Source of the DNA: Rhodocaloribacter sp964552015
GTDB lineage: Bacteria > Bacteroidota > Rhodothermia > Rhodothermales > ISCAR-4553
DNA length: 6,467 bases
NCBI GenBank assembly: GCA_964552015.1
Contig: CAZKFR010000118.1
Location: 1-6,467, forward strand
Direction: 5' to 3'
Shown here: positions 6,425 to 6,467 of the stretch, piece after piece
How positions within the stretch are numbered: position 1 is the stretch's first letter
How the letters are laid out: the number at the start of each line of letters is the position of its first letter
The notes under the pieces: generated by a model
Seen by the model: the letters and a program-made list of their open reading frames with translations, nothing else
Database searches by the model: none
What the model was told of the DNA's origin: nothing
Made by a program: the position numbers and the translations under genes

Positions 6425-6467
6425 GAGCAGCCAGGCCCTCTGTTCGATGACTGCATGAATTCAGACG
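6425..6467. other. Short non-coding right edge
   Basis: The 43 bases after the peptidase stop show no gene start, hairpin or terminator that can be supported. They are somewhat less GC-rich than the coding DNA. Confidence 0.5.

Overview
The window comes from a GC-rich bacterial chromosome, most likely a member of the Rhodothermaceae (Rhodothermota/Bacteroidota side), with moderate confidence. Three things point there. A complex I subunit gene, nuoH (nqo8), stands alone with no other nuo genes beside it, a layout I recall being reported for Rhodothermus marinus. The best promoter, upstream of nuoH, has the Bacteroidota-type shape (TTG, about 20 bases, TAnnTTTG-like). Clear Shine-Dalgarno sequences are scarce in front of the starts. 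No transposon, CRISPR array, tRNA or rRNA is visible.

Layout. Positions 1-252 hold no convincing complete gene; a strong 12-bp stem hairpin (133-161) lies downstream of the first minus-strand gene. Positions 253-3520 are a two-gene minus-strand unit. The promoter-proximal gene (3520 down to 2123) encodes a lipoprotein whose N-terminal domain resembles planctomycete-type cytochrome c domains and whose C-terminal part is a YVTN-type beta-propeller. The second gene (2088 down to 253), 34 bases further on, encodes a lipoprotein built of ten FG-GAP/VCBS calcium-binding repeats. Positions 3521-3797 are a divergent intergenic region. Then come three plus-strand genes in a row: nuoH (3798-4823), rpe (4855-5520) and a secreted M23 peptidase (5579-6424), with gaps of 31 and 58 bases.

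How they fit together. The minus-strand pair looks like a cell-surface or periplasmic module: both products carry lipoprotein signals and both are repeat proteins suited to binding. NuoH belongs to the membrane arm of respiratory complex I at the quinone site, Rpe is the cytosolic pentose-phosphate/Calvin epimerase, and the M23 protein is a cell-wall hydrolase. The plus-strand genes share no obvious pathway; their tight spacing suggests co-transcription for convenience.

The most interesting point is in the YVTN lipoprotein. The place where the haem-binding CxxCH should sit reads FAPLL, and a perfect 14-bp direct repeat of the sequence 24 bases upstream covers exactly that spot. The protein appears to have kept the cytochrome fold but lost its haem. 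No obviously new multi-gene system is present.
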